In this document: piece by piece, positions 22,452 through 32,075 of the stretch | Position numbering within the stretch: the first letter of the stretch is position 1 | Layout: the number at the start of each line of letters is the position of its first letter | Assembly: GCA_963837005.1 (NCBI GenBank) | Contig: CAWIMC010000001.1 | Coordinates: 248,001-312,000 of the forward strand | Length of the DNA: 64,000 bases | Origin: CALDTK01 sp963837005 | GTDB taxonomy: Bacteria; Bacteroidota; Bacteroidia; Chitinophagales; Saprospiraceae | Reading direction: 5' to 3' | Position numbers and translations under genes: made by a program | The notes under the pieces: model-generated | Database searches by the model: none | The model's input: only the letters and a program-made list of their open reading frames with translations | What the model was told of the DNA's origin: nothing

Positions 22452-22488
22452 AAAAAAAAAGTCCCAGCGACGAAGCACCGGGACTTTT
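22452..22488 (-). terminator. Terminator/attenuator in front of the aromatic operon
   Basis: On the minus strand, AAAAGTCCC and GGGACTTTT (plus-strand 22457-22465 and 22480-22488) form a 9-bp stem with a 14-nt loop. Nine consecutive T follow (22452-22460 read in reverse). This intrinsic terminator lies between a likely promoter and the pheA start, where it could attenuate the operon. BASS transcription runs away from it on the other strand, so it can only act on minus-strand transcripts. Confidence 0.8.
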
Positions 22489-22653
22489 AGTGAACCACCG
22501 CGTATGGTCTACCCCAGTGCCCGGAGGCATCCAAAGTAAAAATACGCGGCTAAGTGGCTTCTCATTACCCGCCAAACGTACACGCATCGCTCTGCCTGTG
22601 CAAGTCTCGCACGAAAGTTAGCGCAAATCACTCCCGCGGACCATCTTGGCACC

Positions 22654-23610
22654 GTGGGAGAGTTAGACGCCGTAGAGATCAGTTTTAGCCCTGACTCCCT
22701 TAAGATATTGAACGGGGTGCTCGCGCTGCTCATGTTCAGTATCGCGCTCGACATCCGCATCGAGGACTTCCGAGAGTTGCTCCGCCAGCCCAAGCCGGCC
22801 CTCGTCGGACTCGCCAGCGAGTACTTCTTCCTGCCGCTGCTTACGCTCGCGCTGATTTACGGCTTCGTTGACCACCCGAGCATTGCGCTCGGGATGGTCT
22901 TGCTCGCGGTTTGTCCCGGGGGCTCTGTGAGCAACTACGCCACCTATCTCGCCAAGGCGAACACAGCCCTTTCGGTCATGCTGACGGCCGTCACGACTCT
23001 TGGTGCGGCCGTGGTCACGCCGCTTGCGTTCGCGTTTTGGCAAGGTTGGCTCCCGGACGTACTCCAGAAACAATTGAGCCTCGAACTCGACTTCTGGGAC
23101 ATGGCCACGACGGTATTTTTCCTGGTGCTCGTACCGGTTATCATTGGGGTAGGACTCAACGAATTCAGGCCTGCCTGGGCCAACAAGCTCCGCAAGCCCT
23201 TCAAGATCCTGAGTGCCGTTATCTTTATCAGCTTCGTGCTTATCGCCATTTACAGCAACCTCCCGCAGATTGGTAGCTACGTCAAGGTCGTCTTCTGGAT
23301 GACGGCGGCCCACAACGCGCTGGCCCTACTCGGGGGCTACTGGATCGGGCGCGCCGCGGGTCTCGGGCAGATGAACTCTCGTACGGTGTCGCTGGAGACG
23401 GGCTTACAGAACTCCGGCCTCGGCATGACGCTCGTGTTCACTTTCTTCCCTCAGTACGGCGGCATGGCCATCGTGTTGGCGTGGTGGGGGATCTGGCACC
23501 TGATCAGTGGCTTCGCGCTGGCCTACTACTGGGGTCTTCGCCCGCCTCGCGAATGGGTGAAGGCCGGACCCCGCGAACGCGTTCGCTTCGACGATACCGA
23601 CCGAACCTAG
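22654..23610 (+). CDS. Bile acid:sodium symporter (BASS) family transporter
   Basis: 318 aa, GTG start, about nine or ten hydrophobic spans. The conserved features of the family are visible: ALLMFSIALDIRIEDF in the first repeat, LLAVCPGGSVSNYATYLAKA at the Na+-site crossing, and SLETGLQNSGLGMTLVFTFF in the second repeat, with the characteristic ETGLQNSGL. It probably moves an organic anion into the cell with Na+. The substrate cannot be told from sequence; bacterial members carry bile acids, pantoate, pyruvate and others. Divergent from the aromatic operon. Confidence 0.88.
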   Translation: MGELDAVEISFSPDSLKILNGVLALLMFSIALDIRIEDFRELLRQPKPALVGLASEYFFLPLLTLALIYGFVDHPSIALGMVLLAVCPGGSVSNYATYLAKANTALSVMLTAVTTLGAAVVTPLAFAFWQGWLPDVLQKQLSLELDFWDMATTVFFLVLVPVIIGVGLNEFRPAWANKLRKPFKILSAVIFISFVLIAIYSNLPQIGSYVKVVFWMTAAHNALALLGGYWIGRAAGLGQMNSRTVSLETGLQNSGLGMTLVFTFFPQYGGMAIVLAWWGIWHLISGFALAYYWGLRPPREWVKAGPRERVRFDDTDRT

Positions 23611-23664
23611 GCCCGACACGCGTCGTTCGGGCAGGCAACACCTACCCACTCGACCGAATCTCCT

Positions 23665-24177
23665 ATGAGCGACGCAAAGACCATCTCCGACACCCTCAAG
23701 AAACTCAACTACGGCATCTATATCGTCACGAGCCGCAAGCCTGCCGCTGAGATGACGACCCGCAACCACGACTGGGTCAGCGCGAGCACCGTTAGCTGGG
23801 CAATGCAGGTGAGCATGGAGCCAGAGCTCGTCGCGATAGCCGTGCAGCACGACTCCAATCTCCGCGAGACGATCGAGAAGAGTCACAACTTCGCTATCCA
23901 CATTTTGAGCGAGCAGGACCGTGGTCTGGTCGAGGAGTTCGTCGGCGCCGTCGACTTTACGGACGAACAGGTCAACGGCCACCACTTCGACAAAGGGGCC
24001 TCCGGGGCACCGATCCTGAAAGAGGGCCTCGGGGTCGTCGAGTTCAAACTCGAGGAGACCATCCAGCCCGGCGGCGATCACGTCATATTTATCGGCAAGC
24101 CTGTAGCTGCTCAATTGCGCAAGCCGAAGGAACAGTCGATTGCTATTGAGGAGACGGATCTGGAGTATGGGGGGTAA
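23665..24177 (+). CDS. Flavin reductase-like FMN-binding protein
   Basis: 170 aa, DIM6/NTAB-type split-barrel flavin domain. It starts MSDAKTISDTLKKLNYGIYI, then ASTVSWAMQVSMEPELVAIA, the usual FMN-contact segment, and FAIHILSEQDRGLVEEF; it ends in a conserved-type strand (HVIFIGKPVAAQLRK). Likely an FMN-dependent NAD(P)H flavin oxidoreductase in the cytoplasm; partner unknown. It lies 54 bp after the BASS gene on the same strand. A repeat element follows. Confidence 0.82.
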   Translation: MSDAKTISDTLKKLNYGIYIVTSRKPAAEMTTRNHDWVSASTVSWAMQVSMEPELVAIAVQHDSNLRETIEKSHNFAIHILSEQDRGLVEEFVGAVDFTDEQVNGHHFDKGASGAPILKEGLGVVEFKLEETIQPGGDHVIFIGKPVAAQLRKPKEQSIAIEETDLEYGG

Positions 24178-24205
24178 AAAATTCTAACCAGGATATCAAG
24201 CTAGG

Positions 24206-25015
24206 CTAGGGTTTCCCGGGCTTTAGCCCGGACACGTTAGCAAAGCAGCTAATACGGGTGCACCGCTATCTGGCCGGGCTAATTGAGATTTAAAAATTAA
24301 AGCGCTGCTCCGGGGAGCGTAGCGTTGTAGGTACTCCTGTGTCGCCGCTCGGAAATGGCGGTTTCGCCGCTGCAGGGATTCGGCACCGAGGATACGGAGG
24401 CGCTACGCTTCGGCACCGAGGGAGGGTAGGCTCCACAAGTGGCTTCGCCAAGGTTGGGAGGGCGGCTCGGAAATGGCGGCTTCGCCGCTGCGGGGATTCG
24501 GCACCGAGGACACGGAGACGCTACGCTTCGGCACCGAGGGCGGGGAGGCTCCACACGTGGCTTCGCCAAGGTCGGGGGGGGCGCTCGGAAATGGCGGCTT
24601 CGCCGCTGCGGGGATTCGGCACCGAGGACACGGAGACGCTACGCTTCGGCACCGAGGGCGGGGAGGCTAGGCACGTGGCTTCGCCAAGGTCGGGGGGGGC
24701 GCTCGAAAATGGCGGCTTCGCCGCTGCGGGGATTCGGCACCGAGGACACGGAGGCGCTACGCTTCGGCACCGAGGGCGGAGAGGCTATGCACGTGGCTTC
24801 GCCAAGGTCGGGGGGGCGGCTCGGAAATGGCGGCTTCGCCGCTGCGGGGCTTCGGCACCGAGGACACGGAGGCGCTACGCTTCGGCACCGAGGGCGGGAA
24901 GGCTATGCACGTGGCTATGCCAAGGTCGGGGGGGGGCTCGGGTGCGCTCGCCGGAGCGGGTCTGCTCGGACGAGCAGTTTAATTTTTAAAACTCAATAAG
25001 CCCGGGAAACCCTAG
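24206..25015. mobile_element. Non-coding repeat element with inverted termini
   Basis: About 810 bp between convergent genes. The right end (24978-25015) is, in reverse, ctagggtttcccgggct followed by an AT-rich stretch ending taaaaattaaa. The left end carries the same two blocks, at 24206-24222 and 24281-24301, separated by about 58 bp that begin and end with copies of cccgggct. The interior is the 118-bp tandem array. No transposase or convincing protein is present. It looks like a MITE-like or intergenic mosaic element; mobility is inferred only from the inverted termini. Confidence 0.6.
24348..24937. repeat. Five tandem 118-bp repeats
   Basis: Unit starts (ctcggaaatggcgg) fall at 24348, 24466, 24584, 24702 (one base changed) and 24820, exactly 118 bp apart. 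The last unit is slightly short. Each unit holds two copies of cttcggcaccgagg-like sequence and a GC-rich run of g. Since 118 is not a multiple of three, each unit is read in a different frame, which argues against a coding role. Confidence 0.92.
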
Positions 25016-25026
25016 TAGTACTTGGT

Positions 25027-25719
25027 CTAGTCGCTTACGATGAAGCGCTCGTCCGAATACAGCATCCAATTGCTCCTTACATCGAGGTAGCTCGCACTCG
25101 GATACACCTCACACCAGACAGTTACGTAGTAGCGCTGCGCCATCACCTTGTCGTGGGGCCTATAGGTAAGTCGATTGCTGATCACGCACCCGCCTGGATA
25201 AAGAAGTTTCTTGAGCCTTTCGGCAAAATCGACCGAGTTGAACTCCTCGGGGATCAGGTCGTCAACAAAGACGTCGACCAGGATCAAGTCGAACCTTTCG
25301 CGGCACTGATGCACGTACGCTTCGGCATCCGCCACGATGGTCGTGATGCTGGACTCCAGTCGGTACAGGAGATAATCTTCCGCCAAACCTGCGACGGCCT
25401 CGTCGTACTCTACGACGGTATAGTCGAGGCGCTTACCAAACAACTCCTCGGTCATTTGCGGCACGCTGCCCAGGCCAAGTCCCAGCAGCAGCACTTTATC
25501 GCCCGGTAGCGCTGCCCAGTCGAGCCTCTCGAAGGCGACTCTGAAATTGTAGTAATTGTCCTCCCAGCTATAGATGGCACCGTTGCTCTGAAGCAGCAGC
25601 TTGCCTTTCCGAAGCACGACGGCGAGTTCGTCGCCGTGGTCGCCCTCGCCGAGTTCGAGGACTTGATCGCTTAAGTAGCTGAGCCATTTGCGCCACCTCG
25701 GGTAGGGTAGAGCAGCCAC
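25027..25719 (-). CDS. Spermidine synthase-like methyltransferase-fold protein
   Basis: 230 aa. A Rossmann-type core with VLLLGLGLGSVPQM (nucleotide loop), TVVEYDEAVAGLAEDYL (acidic residue after strand 2), VADAEAYVHQ and FDLILVDVFVDDLIPEEF resembles spermidine synthase/SpeE-like proteins. It is shorter than true spermidine synthases (about 280 aa) and lacks a clear putrescine-site pattern, so it may be an orphan family member. Start adjoins the stop of the GlmU-like gene (25719/25720), so the two are translationally coupled. Confidence 0.72.
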   Translation of the reverse strand: MAALPYPRWRKWLSYLSDQVLELGEGDHGDELAVVLRKGKLLLQSNGAIYSWEDNYYNFRVAFERLDWAALPGDKVLLLGLGLGSVPQMTEELFGKRLDYTVVEYDEAVAGLAEDYLLYRLESSITTIVADAEAYVHQCRERFDLILVDVFVDDLIPEEFNSVDFAERLKKLLYPGGCVISNRLTYRPHDKVMAQRYYVTVWCEVYPSASYLDVRSNWMLYSDERFIVSD

Positions 25720-26961
25720 CTATTTGTCGGATGGTATCTCCACAGCGCTGCCCTTCGCCTCCCAGCGTCTGTGTTTTGCCGTAAGGTCAAAACAGGCCTT
25801 CAAACTGGCCTGCGCTGCTCGCGACAAGGTGAGTCCGCGACGAGCATAGACGCGCTCTACCGTCTCGATCATCTTCTCGAATTGGTAGGTGCTCAGCCCA
25901 CTCGCTCCACCCCAGGAGAAGTCCGGCAGAAAAGCACGGGGAAAGCCGTCTCCGAAGACGTTGGCCCCGACGCCGACGACGGTGGCCGTATTGAACATCG
26001 TGTTGATACCGCACTTGGCGTGATCGCCCATCACGAGTCCGCAAAACTGCAGGCCCGTGGGTTCGAAGCGCTCTTTTTCATAATGCCAGGCACGAGTTTC
26101 GGCGTAGTTGTTCTTGAGATTCGAGGCGTTGGTATCCGCCCCGAGATTGCACCACTGCCCGATGACGGCATTGCCGAGGTAGCCATCGTGCCCTTTGTTG
26201 CAGTTGCCCTGAAAGACGACGTTGTTGATCTCCCCGCCCGCCTTCGAGTACGGACCGATCGTCGTGCCGCCGTACACTTTCGCCCCCATCTTGACCACAG
26301 CCCCTTCGCCCACGACGATAGGTCCACGTAACAGGCAGCCCTCCATTACCTGCGCATCCTTACCAATGTAAACCGGACCCTCAGTCGTATTGAAAACGAC
26401 CGCCTCGCAGCTTACTCCCTTTTCTAAAAATACTGGGTGCTCACCGATGACTGTGTTTGTACCCGACAGCGGGGCCGACGTTCGGCCGGTACAGAGCACC
26501 TCAACGTCCTCCGCGATCACGCGAGCATTGTGGACGAAAAGATCGTAGGGTCTACGTAGTAAGGTGATGTCCTCCTCGAACTCGAAGCCGGGCAAGGTGT
26601 CGAGTTCGCCGCTAGCTCCACTCAGTCCCTCAATCGCCGATCGGTCGAGGCGTGCAGCCAATAGGTCGTCGCCTTGCGTGAGCGCCTCGCCATGCTTCAG
26701 GTTATTGATCTCGACGAGCAGCGCGGGCGTAGGCAGCAAGCAGGCGTTGACGAAGTAGTTGTCTTCCCCGATGTGCAAGGGGAACTCATCGGCGAGGTAG
26801 TCCTGCGTGAGGGGAGTCGCGCGTCCGCCGAGCAGTCTCTCCCACCGTTCCCTCAGGGTCATAGCCCCGATTCGCAGTTCCGCCACCGGTCGTAGCCACG
26901 TGAGAGGTAGAAGCCCTCCCCAGGCCTGGTCGTCGAAGAGGATGAGCGTTCGGTTGGACAT
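25720..26961 (-). CDS. GlmU-family putative sugar nucleotidyltransferase/acetyltransferase
   Basis: Matches the 'alternative GlmU' group of Bacteroidetes, 413 aa from the chosen ATG at 26961 (MSNRTLILFDDQAW). A short N-terminal nucleotidyltransferase-like part (LRPVAELRIGAMTLRERWER) is followed by a left-handed beta-helix of hexapeptide repeats (VYIGKDAQVMEGCLLRGPIV; AKVYGGTTIGPYSKAGGEIN). It probably acts in UDP-GlcNAc or related sugar-nucleotide synthesis for the envelope. The upstream in-frame ATG at 27039 would add 26 residues across a hairpin-motif copy and is less likely. Confidence 0.82.
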   Translation of the reverse strand: MSNRTLILFDDQAWGGLLPLTWLRPVAELRIGAMTLRERWERLLGGRATPLTQDYLADEFPLHIGEDNYFVNACLLPTPALLVEINNLKHGEALTQGDDLLAARLDRSAIEGLSGASGELDTLPGFEFEEDITLLRRPYDLFVHNARVIAEDVEVLCTGRTSAPLSGTNTVIGEHPVFLEKGVSCEAVVFNTTEGPVYIGKDAQVMEGCLLRGPIVVGEGAVVKMGAKVYGGTTIGPYSKAGGEINNVVFQGNCNKGHDGYLGNAVIGQWCNLGADTNASNLKNNYAETRAWHYEKERFEPTGLQFCGLVMGDHAKCGINTMFNTATVVGVGANVFGDGFPRAFLPDFSWGGASGLSTYQFEKMIETVERVYARRGLTLSRAAQASLKACFDLTAKHRRWEAKGSAVEIPSDK

Positions 26962-27022
26962 AGATTTACGGTGGACAGCAGCCGCGAAGTAAAGCGCCCG
27001 GGGAGGACCTGCCAAAGGGAAG

Positions 27023-27037
27023 GGCTTTCGCCAAAAC
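27023..27037 (-). repeat. Dispersed hairpin motif, exact copy, intergenic
   Basis: The minus strand reads GTTTTGGCGAAAGCC, with a GGC/GCC stem and GAAA loop. It lies in the leader of the GlmU-like gene, about 60 bp before its start. Confidence 0.85.
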
Positions 27038-27042
27038 ACGAA

Positions 27043-27072
27043 ATTCCAGCTGGACCGTGGGCCAACTGGAAT
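27043..27072 (-). terminator. Probable terminator after rpmE
   Basis: Plus-strand 27043-27053 and 27062-27072 form an 11-bp stem with one mismatch and an 8-nt loop. On the minus strand it is followed by ttcgtgtttt. It lies 70 bp downstream of the rpmE stop. Confidence 0.6.
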
Positions 27073-27141
27073 CTCGAAAGGTGCTCGGCTAAGCTAGTGC
27101 GCGCCGTAAAGCGAGCAAGAGGATAGCGTGCAGGGCCAAGC

Positions 27142-27420
27142 CTAAGCCTCGCTGCGCTCCTTGTTGGCGAAACGCGAGGTCTGGAATTTCTTGTTGAACT
27201 TGTCGATACGACCGGCGGTATCGACGAACTTCATCTTGCCGGTGAAGAAGGGGTGCGACTCGGCGCTGATCTCGAGCTTGATCACGGGGTACTCGTTGCC
27301 GTCTTCCCACGTCTCCTTCTCGTTGCTGCGTGCGCAAGAGCGCCCGAGCCAAGATTTGTCGACGCTAAAGTCCTTAAAGACGACGGTGCGGTAGCTGCTG
27401 GGGTGGATTTCCTTTTTCAT
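27142..27420 (-). CDS. Ribosomal protein L31 type B
   Basis: 92 aa. MKKEIHPSSYRTVVFKDFSV, then EISAESHPFFTGKMKFVDTA and GRIDKFNKKF are diagnostic of bL31. The zinc cysteines of type A are missing, so this is the zinc-independent type B form, usual in Bacteroidetes. The ATG at 27420 is fixed by the conserved MKKxIHP start; an upstream in-frame extension runs into mnmE. Only 10 bp separate it from the divergent mnmE ATG at 27431, so promoters must overlap the coding ends. Confidence 0.95.
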   Translation of the reverse strand: MKKEIHPSSYRTVVFKDFSVDKSWLGRSCARSNEKETWEDGNEYPVIKLEISAESHPFFTGKMKFVDTAGRIDKFNKKFQTSRFANKERSEA

Positions 27421-27430
27421 CGGTCGGTAA

Positions 27431-28952
27431 ATGAGCGCGCAAAAGTACGCCGTTTCCGCCAAACGAGAAATAGGTTTGCCGATCTTGCTCAACAGCCCTT
27501 CAAATACCATCGTCGCTATCGCTACCGCACCGGGAGCGGGGGGCATTGCGGTGCTACGGATGTCGGGTCCAGGGGCGCACGAGATCGCGCGGGCGGCCTT
27601 TGCGCCTTTCGGCAAAACGAGTCCTGGGCCCCAGAAACATCCCGAAGGTCTGAGTGCTGACGAACTCTCAGCGATGGTCGGTCGGACGGTCTATGGGTTT
27701 TGGCACGCCCGATCGTTAGTGCAGCAAGACTTCGGTGTGCCTGAGCGGGGCGAAATCATCGACGACGTTGTGCTCAGCGTGTACGCTGCGCCGCACTCGT
27801 ATACAGGTGAGGATGTCGTCGAAATCAGTTGTCACGGGTCTCGTTACCTCCAGCAACGATTGCTAGAGGAGTGTATCGCTGCTGGTGCCCGCCTTGCCAA
27901 CCCGGGCGAGTTTACTGAGCGGGCCTTTTTGCACGGGCGTCTCGACCTCACGCAGGCCGAGGCCGTCGGCGACCTTATCGCCGCTGAGAGTTCGGCCGCA
28001 CACCGCATCGCACGGACTCAGCTAAACGGTGCCTTGCGCAGAGAGATGAGCGCCCTTCGACAGGTTTTGATCGACTTCGCGGCTCTTATCGAACTAGAGA
28101 ACGACTTCGGGGAGGAAGACGTGAGTTTTGCCGACAGGCCCCAACTCCAACATACACTCGCGACCGCCGATCAGCGGATCGCCAAGCTCATTGCATCTTT
28201 CGAGAGCGGACGCGCCATGCGCGAGGGAGTGAATGTCGTGCTGGCCGGACGCCCGAATGCTGGCAAGAGCACACTTCTCAATGCCTTGCTGGAGGAAGAC
28301 CGCGCCATCGTGAGTCCAATCGCCGGGACGACTCGCGACACGATTGACGCCATGATCGAGATTGAGGGGGTCCGGTTTCGGATCAGCGATACGGCTGGTC
28401 TGCGCGAGGCCACCGACGACATCGAAGCCCTCGGCATTGGAAGGACGATGGCCGCAGTGGCCGATTCGGCTGTGCTCGTGTACGTGTGGGACGTCGTCAT
28501 GACCGACCCAGCCGCAGTGGCCGCCGACCTCGAAACCCTGGGGCGGGAAGGACGAGCAGTCATCGGCGTCGCCAACAAGATGGACCTCAATCCCTACACG
28601 AAGTACGAACACTACGCAGGCTCAGGCCTGTCAGCGGACGCCTTCGTTCCGATGGTCGCCGCCGAAAGCATGAACCTCACCTTATTAAAGGAGCGGCTCT
28701 TCGAGGCAGGCGTCGGCCAGCACGCGGCGGCCGGCGACCTCATCCTTTCGAATGCTCGCCACCGCGAAGCCTTGCATCATGCGCCGCGAGGCCCTGGCGC
28801 GGGTAGCCGAAGGACTGAGAGCTGATCTCAGTGGTGACCTCGTAGCGCTGGACTTGCGACAGGCGCAGCACTTCATCGGTGAGGTCACGGGCGAGATCAG
28901 CGTCGATGACCTGCTCGAAAGCATTTTCTCGAATTTCTGCATCGGGAAATAG
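27431..28952 (+). CDS. mnmE: tRNA modification GTPase MnmE (one frameshift)
   Basis: With MnmG, installs cmnm5/nm5 groups on U34 of tRNAs. An N-terminal formyl-THF-binding domain (TIVAIATAPGAGGIAVLRMS; DLTQAEAVGDLIAAES) is followed by the inserted G domain: GRPNAGKSTLLNAL (P-loop), SPIAGTTRDTI (switch I), ISDTAGLREATDDIE and GVANKMDL. The protein ends FSNFCIGK with the essential C-terminal Cys. That end is only reached after removing an extra base near 28784 (HHAREALARVAEGL); uncorrected, the ORF stops at 28825. A TTG at 27476 (MPILLNSPSNTIVAIA) is an alternative start that better fits the 10-bp divergent spacing. Confidence 0.93.
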
Positions 28953-28970
28953 CGAGCGCGGGAGTAAACT

Positions 28971-28985
28971 GTTTTGCGGAAACGC
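28971..28985 (+). repeat. Dispersed hairpin motif, GCG/CGC variant
   Basis: GTTTT then GCG-GAAA-CGC. It lies between the corrected mnmE stop and the SIMPL gene, 37 bp before the latter's ATG. Confidence 0.8.
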
Positions 28986-29022
28986 GACCTCACAAATTGG
29001 CGAGTCGGGCGTTGGGTACGAC

Positions 29023-29726
29023 ATGAAGGTTTTAGTTCTAGCGCTTGCGGTTGCGCTGTCGTTTACCGTCCCGGCGGTTAGTTTCGGCCAGATGGAGACT
29101 GTCGCTCATGCTCCGGCCCTCGTCACGGTGACCGGTGAGTACAAGGAGAGTTTTGCCCCGGATCAGCTGAGCTTTTCGGTCAGCGTCAACACGGAGGGCG
29201 AAGACCTGGTCGCCGCGAAGCAGCAAAACGCCGGCGATGTAAATGCCATCCTCGACTACCTAGTGAAGGCCGGCGTCCCGGCCAAGGACATTCAAACGCG
29301 CTACCTCAACGTTAACGTCCGCTACCAGGACCAGCAACGACTGGTGCCGCGCTACGTCGCCGATCAGCAGATTCAAGTGATGCTGCGGGAGATCGACAAA
29401 TACGACGACATCAGTACCGCCCTCTTGCAACGGGCGTGACCGGGATCAATGGACCGAACTTTAGCTACTCCAAGGCGGAAGAGGTCAAAGGTCCTGCGCG
29501 ACGTGCGGCTGTCCGGGATGCGCAAGACAAAGCCAAGGACCTCGCGATCGCAATCAATCAGAAGATCGGGCCGGCCTACTCGATCACCGATGTCGACGCC
29601 CCGAACTTCAACCCCGTCGCCTACCGGATGTCGGCCAGCAGCATGGAGAGCGGCCCAGGGATCGCCAGTGGCGAGATCGAGATCGTTCACCGCGTGACCG
29701 TCGCCTTTTACCTGCTACCGAAATGA
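29023..29726 (+). CDS. SIMPL-domain (DUF541) periplasmic protein (one frameshift)
   Basis: About 234 aa merged. A signal peptide (VLALAVALSFTVPAVSFGQ) is followed by a SIMPL/DUF541 domain: VTVTGEYKESFAPDQLSFSV, AKDIQTRYLNVNVRYQDQQR, and after the break NGPNFSYSKAEEVKGPARRA and a DAQDKAKDLA segment. One missing base near 29430 separates the halves; restoring it gives TALLQAGVTGINGPNF, which fits the family. Function of the family is poorly known (stress or envelope related). Its stop overlaps the next start (ATGA, 29723-29726). Confidence 0.83.
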
Positions 29727-30120
29727 TCAGGATGTTACTCTTTTTGCTGATCGGCTGTACGTCCGTATCGGATCGGCCCGCCGGACGAGGGTCTCGAGCT
29801 GGCCGTCGTGGCCCAGGCCCAGGCTGGAGGCCAGCGAGCCCAGTGGTGACATCACCTTCTATTTGCGCAACGACAAAGGCCGCTTCCGCAACGTCGCCTT
29901 CGTGGTCTACAGACCTGGACTAGACGAACCTCAGATAGAGTCGAGCTTTTTGCTGCCGTGGCAGCGTTTCAAGTTCACGCTCCCGATCGGTACCAAGCTG
30001 TATATCGCTTCGAACGAGAAATTGCGGCAGATCAACGGCGGCTACGACCTTCGCCAAGAGCCCGCTGCACTCACGGTTCGGCGTGACGACGAAGAAAAAA
30101 CGTACGCGATCAAGAAATAG
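29723..30120 (+). CDS. Small exported protein of unknown function (two frameshifts)
   Basis: Hydrophobic start MIRMLLFLLIGCTS looks like a lipoprotein signal with Cys. Two apparent extra bases (about 29775 and 29831) must be removed to read through: the middle becomes GPPDEGLELAVVAQAQAGG and the end continues with PSGDITFYLRNDKGRFRNVA to EEKTYAIKK. The total is about 131 aa. The C-terminal part is a beta-sandwich-like segment without a recognised family. Coupled to the SIMPL gene by ATGA. Confidence 0.55.
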
Positions 30121-30214
30121 AAGAATCGTCGGCGAGGCCGGGTGTGTGCAAAGCTTTTCGTCGCGAACCGATCCGTAGGGCTAGCTTTCGCGCCGAAAGT
30201 TACCTCTACACTGC

Positions 30215-32034
30215 ATGTTCGCCGATCTCGCCACCGTTGACCTCGTCATCTTTTTCGCCTATATCTTCGGGATGATCTCCTTCGGGGTTTGGATCACGCT
30301 CAAGGATAAAAACGAGTCGGCGCAAGACTACTTCCTCGCTTCGCGAGCGCTCCCGTGGTGGGCCGTCGGCGGTTCGTTGATTGCGAGCAATATCTCTACA
30401 GAGCAGATCCTGGCCATGAACGGTTCGGGCTTCGAGCTCGGGATGGCGATCGCGACCTACGAGATGATGGCGGCGATCACGCTTATTCTGGTCGCCAAAT
30501 TTTTGCTGCCGGTCTTCCTCAAGGAAGGCATCTACACGATGCCGCAATTCCTGGAGCGACGATTTGACGGGCGCTCACGCTCACTGATGTCGGTGTTCTG
30601 GATTGCGCTGTTCGTGTTCGTCAACATCTCTACGGTCCTGTACCTCGGCGCGCTGGCAATTCAGAGCTTTTTCGGGGTGCCGCTCCTTTACGGCATCATC
30701 GCCCTGGTGCTCTATTCGGCGAGCTTCTCGATCTTTCGGAGGTCTCAAGGCGGTCGTCTGGACGGATGTCGCCCAGGTAGTTGTCCTCGTAATTGGCGGC
30801 TTTCTGGCCTCGTACTTCGTCTTGAACGCCGTGAGCGGAGGCGAAGGCTTCTTCACGGGGCTAAGATATGCTCTTTGACGCCGTTCCGGATCACTTCGAG
30901 ATGATCTTCGAGCGAGATGACACCTACCAACAGGTGACCGACGCCGATGGCAACGGTACGCTCACCGAAAGCTCCTACGCTTTGCTCCCGGGTATCGGGG
31001 TGCTTGTTCGGCGGAATGTGGATCACGAACCTGTACTACTGGGGTACGAACCAGTACATCATCCAGCGTGCCTAGCGGCGCAAACGCTCCAAGAGGCGCA
31101 GAAGGGGGTAGCTTTTGCGGCCGTTATCAAGATCCTGCTCCCGATCATCGTCGTCGTCCCGGGTATTGCAGCACTCGTGCTCGGAGCCGACATCCCGAAG
31201 GCCGACTCGGCCTTCGCCTGGGTACTCACCAATCATGTGCCCGTTGGTATCAAAGGGATCGTCTTCGCCGGGCTCGTGGCGGCTGTCGGCTCCTCCATCT
31301 CGTCGATGGTCAACTCCGCGTCGACCATCTTCACGATTGATATTTACAAGGACCTCATCGACCGGACGGCCTCCGAGTCGAAACTCGTCAACGTCGGTAG
31401 GATCAGTGGTGCGGTCGCCTTGTTGATCGGCGCTATACTCGCGCCTCGTCTCGATTCTCTCGGGCAGGTGTTTCAGTACATCCAAGAGTACACGGGATTT
31501 GTGTCGCCGGGGGTCTTCGCGGTCTTTCTGTTCGGGATGTTCTGGAAGCGGACGACTTCCGACGCTGCCTTTTACACCATTATCGTTGCCATTCCCCTCT
31601 CACTCGGCATCCGGTGGCTGATGCCAGATCTGCCGTTTCTCGACCGAATGGGCGTAGCCTTCCTGCTGTGCTGCATCTCGCTCGTGCTGATCTCGGGCCT
31701 GCAGTCGCGGGGTGGCAGTCCCGACTCCACCAAACCTATTTACCGCTACATAATCATAGGCGTACTTGCGATGGTTGCCGTGTCTACGGGGCTTAAGATG
31801 GGGATCACCGGTCCGCTGGCGGCAGAGTCTACGCTCGGGTGGGTCACCTTACTCTCGTCCTGCACGCTCATTGGCATCCTCTACGGCGAGCGCGGCGTGA
31901 GCGACCGAAAGGCTATCGAACTCGAGTCGGGACTCTTCCAGACCTCGAGTCTTTTCAACGTCGTCGCCTTCGGGGTGGTCCTGTTCTTGACGGGTTTTTA
32001 CATCTACTTCGCCGACACCATCGCGGCGGGCTAG
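30215..32034 (+). CDS. Sodium:solute symporter, SGLT-like (four frameshifts)
   Basis: Na+-driven transporter of the SSS family, about 605 aa merged. ESAQDYFLASRALPWWAVGG and SLIASNISTEQILAMNGSGF are the first two helices and Na+-site region of SGLT-like members; WITNLYYWGTNQYIIQRA (corrected) is also diagnostic. Later AGLVAAVGSSISSMVNSAST forms the Na2-site helix. Indels near 30737, 30874 and 31011 (extra) and 31072 (missing) break the frame; each correction restores family sequence. The likely substrate is a sugar or similar small solute; it cannot be narrowed. Confidence 0.85.
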
Positions 32035-32075
32035 GCTACCCCGAGACAGTCCTGCGCTATGTGCCGCGCAGTGCG

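Noticed and set aside
22430..22478. Phe-rich leader peptide (RRWDFFFAP) before pheA
   Set aside because: The Phe codons are just the T-tract of the terminator itself, after the stem. A leader peptide controlling attenuation must lie before or within the stem.
24348..24937. CRISPR array
   Set aside because: Units are contiguous 118-bp tandem repeats without unique spacers, and no cas genes are nearby.
24339..24999. Three overlapping open frames across the 118-bp repeats
   Set aside because: Each is the same repeat in a different frame. The unit length is not a multiple of three and no frame shows protein-like features.
25215..25229. Further hairpin-motif copies with an imperfect tail or stem (also 25773, 39967, 40785, 50106, 51944, 56733, 58805)
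   Set aside because: They resemble the motif but break the GTTTT or the 3-bp stem, so I left them out of the count of 29.
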